A DNA stretch of 64,000 bases. It comes from Fulvimonas sp. R45 (GTDB taxonomy: Bacteria; Pseudomonadota; Gammaproteobacteria; Xanthomonadales; Rhodanobacteraceae). Shown piece by piece: positions 63,689-64,000 of the stretch. The DNA lies in assembly GCF_030504985.1 (NCBI RefSeq), contig NZ_JASERU010000002.1:186001-250000 (forward strand). Reading direction: 5' to 3'. Positions within the stretch are counted from its first letter, which is position 1. Each line of letters opens with the position of its first letter. A program made the translations under genes and the position numbers. Under the pieces are notes generated by a model that was not told the DNA's origin, did no database searches, and saw only the letters and a program-made list of their open reading frames with translations.

Positions 63689-64000
63689 TCAGTCGATGCC
63701 CAGCTTCTTCAGCTTGTAGCGCAGCGCGCGGAAGGTGATGCCGAGCTTCCGCGCGGCGGCGGTCTTGTTGTAGCGCGACTCCTCCAGCGCCTTGATGATG
63801 GCGGTGCGCTCGAGGTTGCTGATGTAGTCGTCCAGGCCGCCGTCGGCGGTGGGCGGGGGCGGCGCGGCGGCCGTGGCGAGTGCCGGCGCGCCCGCGGGCT
63901 CGCCGTGCGGGCGCGGCGCGCGCACCGGCAGCATCAGGTCGGCGGCAGTGATGCTGTCGCCGTCGCACATCGCCATCGCGCGTTCCAGGATGTTCTCCAG
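63689..64000 (-). CDS. pilR: PilR-like sigma-54-dependent response regulator, C-terminal part
   Basis: The frame enters from the right edge (LENILERAMAMCDGDSIT...) and ends at a TGA at 63689-63691. Visible are the end of the AAA+ domain (NILERAMAMC), a Pro/Ala linker and a Fis-type HTH (LDDYISNLERTAIIKALEESRYNKTAAARKLGITFRALRYKLKKLGID). The terminal sequence FRALRYKLKKLGID is very close to PilR of Pseudomonas, the activator of pilin genes with sigma-54. The regulatory and most of the ATPase domains lie outside the window. Confidence 0.8.
   Translation of the reverse strand: MENILERAMAMCDGDSITAADLMLPVRAPRPHGEPAGAPALATAAAPPPPTADGGLDDYISNLERTAIIKALEESRYNKTAAARKLGITFRALRYKLKKLGID

Overview
The window is a GC-rich chromosomal segment (no plasmid, phage or transposase genes seen) from a gammaproteobacterium of the Xanthomonadales, most likely Rhodanobacteraceae (Rhodanobacter/Dyella/Luteibacter-like). 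The grounds are the cell-wall block mreBCD-mrdA-rodA-mltB-rlpA-dac-ybeD-lipB-lipA, the TonB-receptor plus glycoside-hydrolase sugar loci, a split class II ribonucleotide reductase, and dense families of short GC-rich palindromic repeats. The genus is an inference from protein flavour, not a database result.

Layout. 1-10.0 kb: housekeeping genes: the end of a FadE-like acyl-CoA dehydrogenase, a DUF4442 hotdog protein, a CPBP membrane protease, RF3, an SRPBCC protein, a YncE-like beta-propeller, a creatininase-family protein, a stand-alone EF-G paralogue, a DUF1304 membrane protein and a PfkB-type adenosine kinase. 10.3-23.8 kb: one long co-directional block for cell shape and envelope (MreBCD, PBP2, RodA, MltB, RlpA, DD-carboxypeptidase), lipoate synthesis (YbeD, LipB, LipA) and the Prc protease, closed by a strong hairpin terminator. 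Many junctions are 4-nt ATGA overlaps. 24.0-31.1 kb, minus strand: M1 and M17 aminopeptidases, a HAD phosphatase, a periplasmic phosphate-binding-like protein fused to LysM, and a DegQ/DegP protease.

31.4-34.9 kb: class II ribonucleotide reductase split into NrdJa and NrdJb, with an AKKA-repeat histone H1-like gene and a strong terminator between them; a NrdR-box-like palindrome lies upstream. 35.0-51.2 kb: carbohydrate utilisation. A LacI regulator and a TonB receptor-GH39 operon lie divergent to a GH13 glucosidase-esterase operon, with twin ATACGTAT palindromes between. Then come an AraC regulator, a tightly overlapping four-gene operon (PhyH dioxygenase, Zn-alcohol dehydrogenase, esterase, exported GH13) and a maltose/sucrose-type MFS transporter that carries the same palindrome upstream.

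51.5-59.7 kb: two small genes (TUDOR-like, DUF488), then a mannose/mannoside utilisation locus: LacI regulator, FucP-like transporter, fructokinase, AGE-family isomerase and a divergent GH92 alpha-mannosidase. Near-identical 20-nt boxes precede both divergent transcripts. A 253-bp MITE-like element sits between transporter and kinase. 59.8-64.0 kb: a histidine kinase with an Rcp1-like response regulator, a hybrid REC-kinase-REC gene that is frameshifted at a three-copy heptamer repeat, and the C-terminal end of a PilR-like sigma-54 activator.

Three repeat families recur in intergenic gaps: CTCCCC...GGGGAG palindromes, 95-150 bp elements with CCGTTCnCnnTGAGCGTAG ends, and the single MITE-like element.
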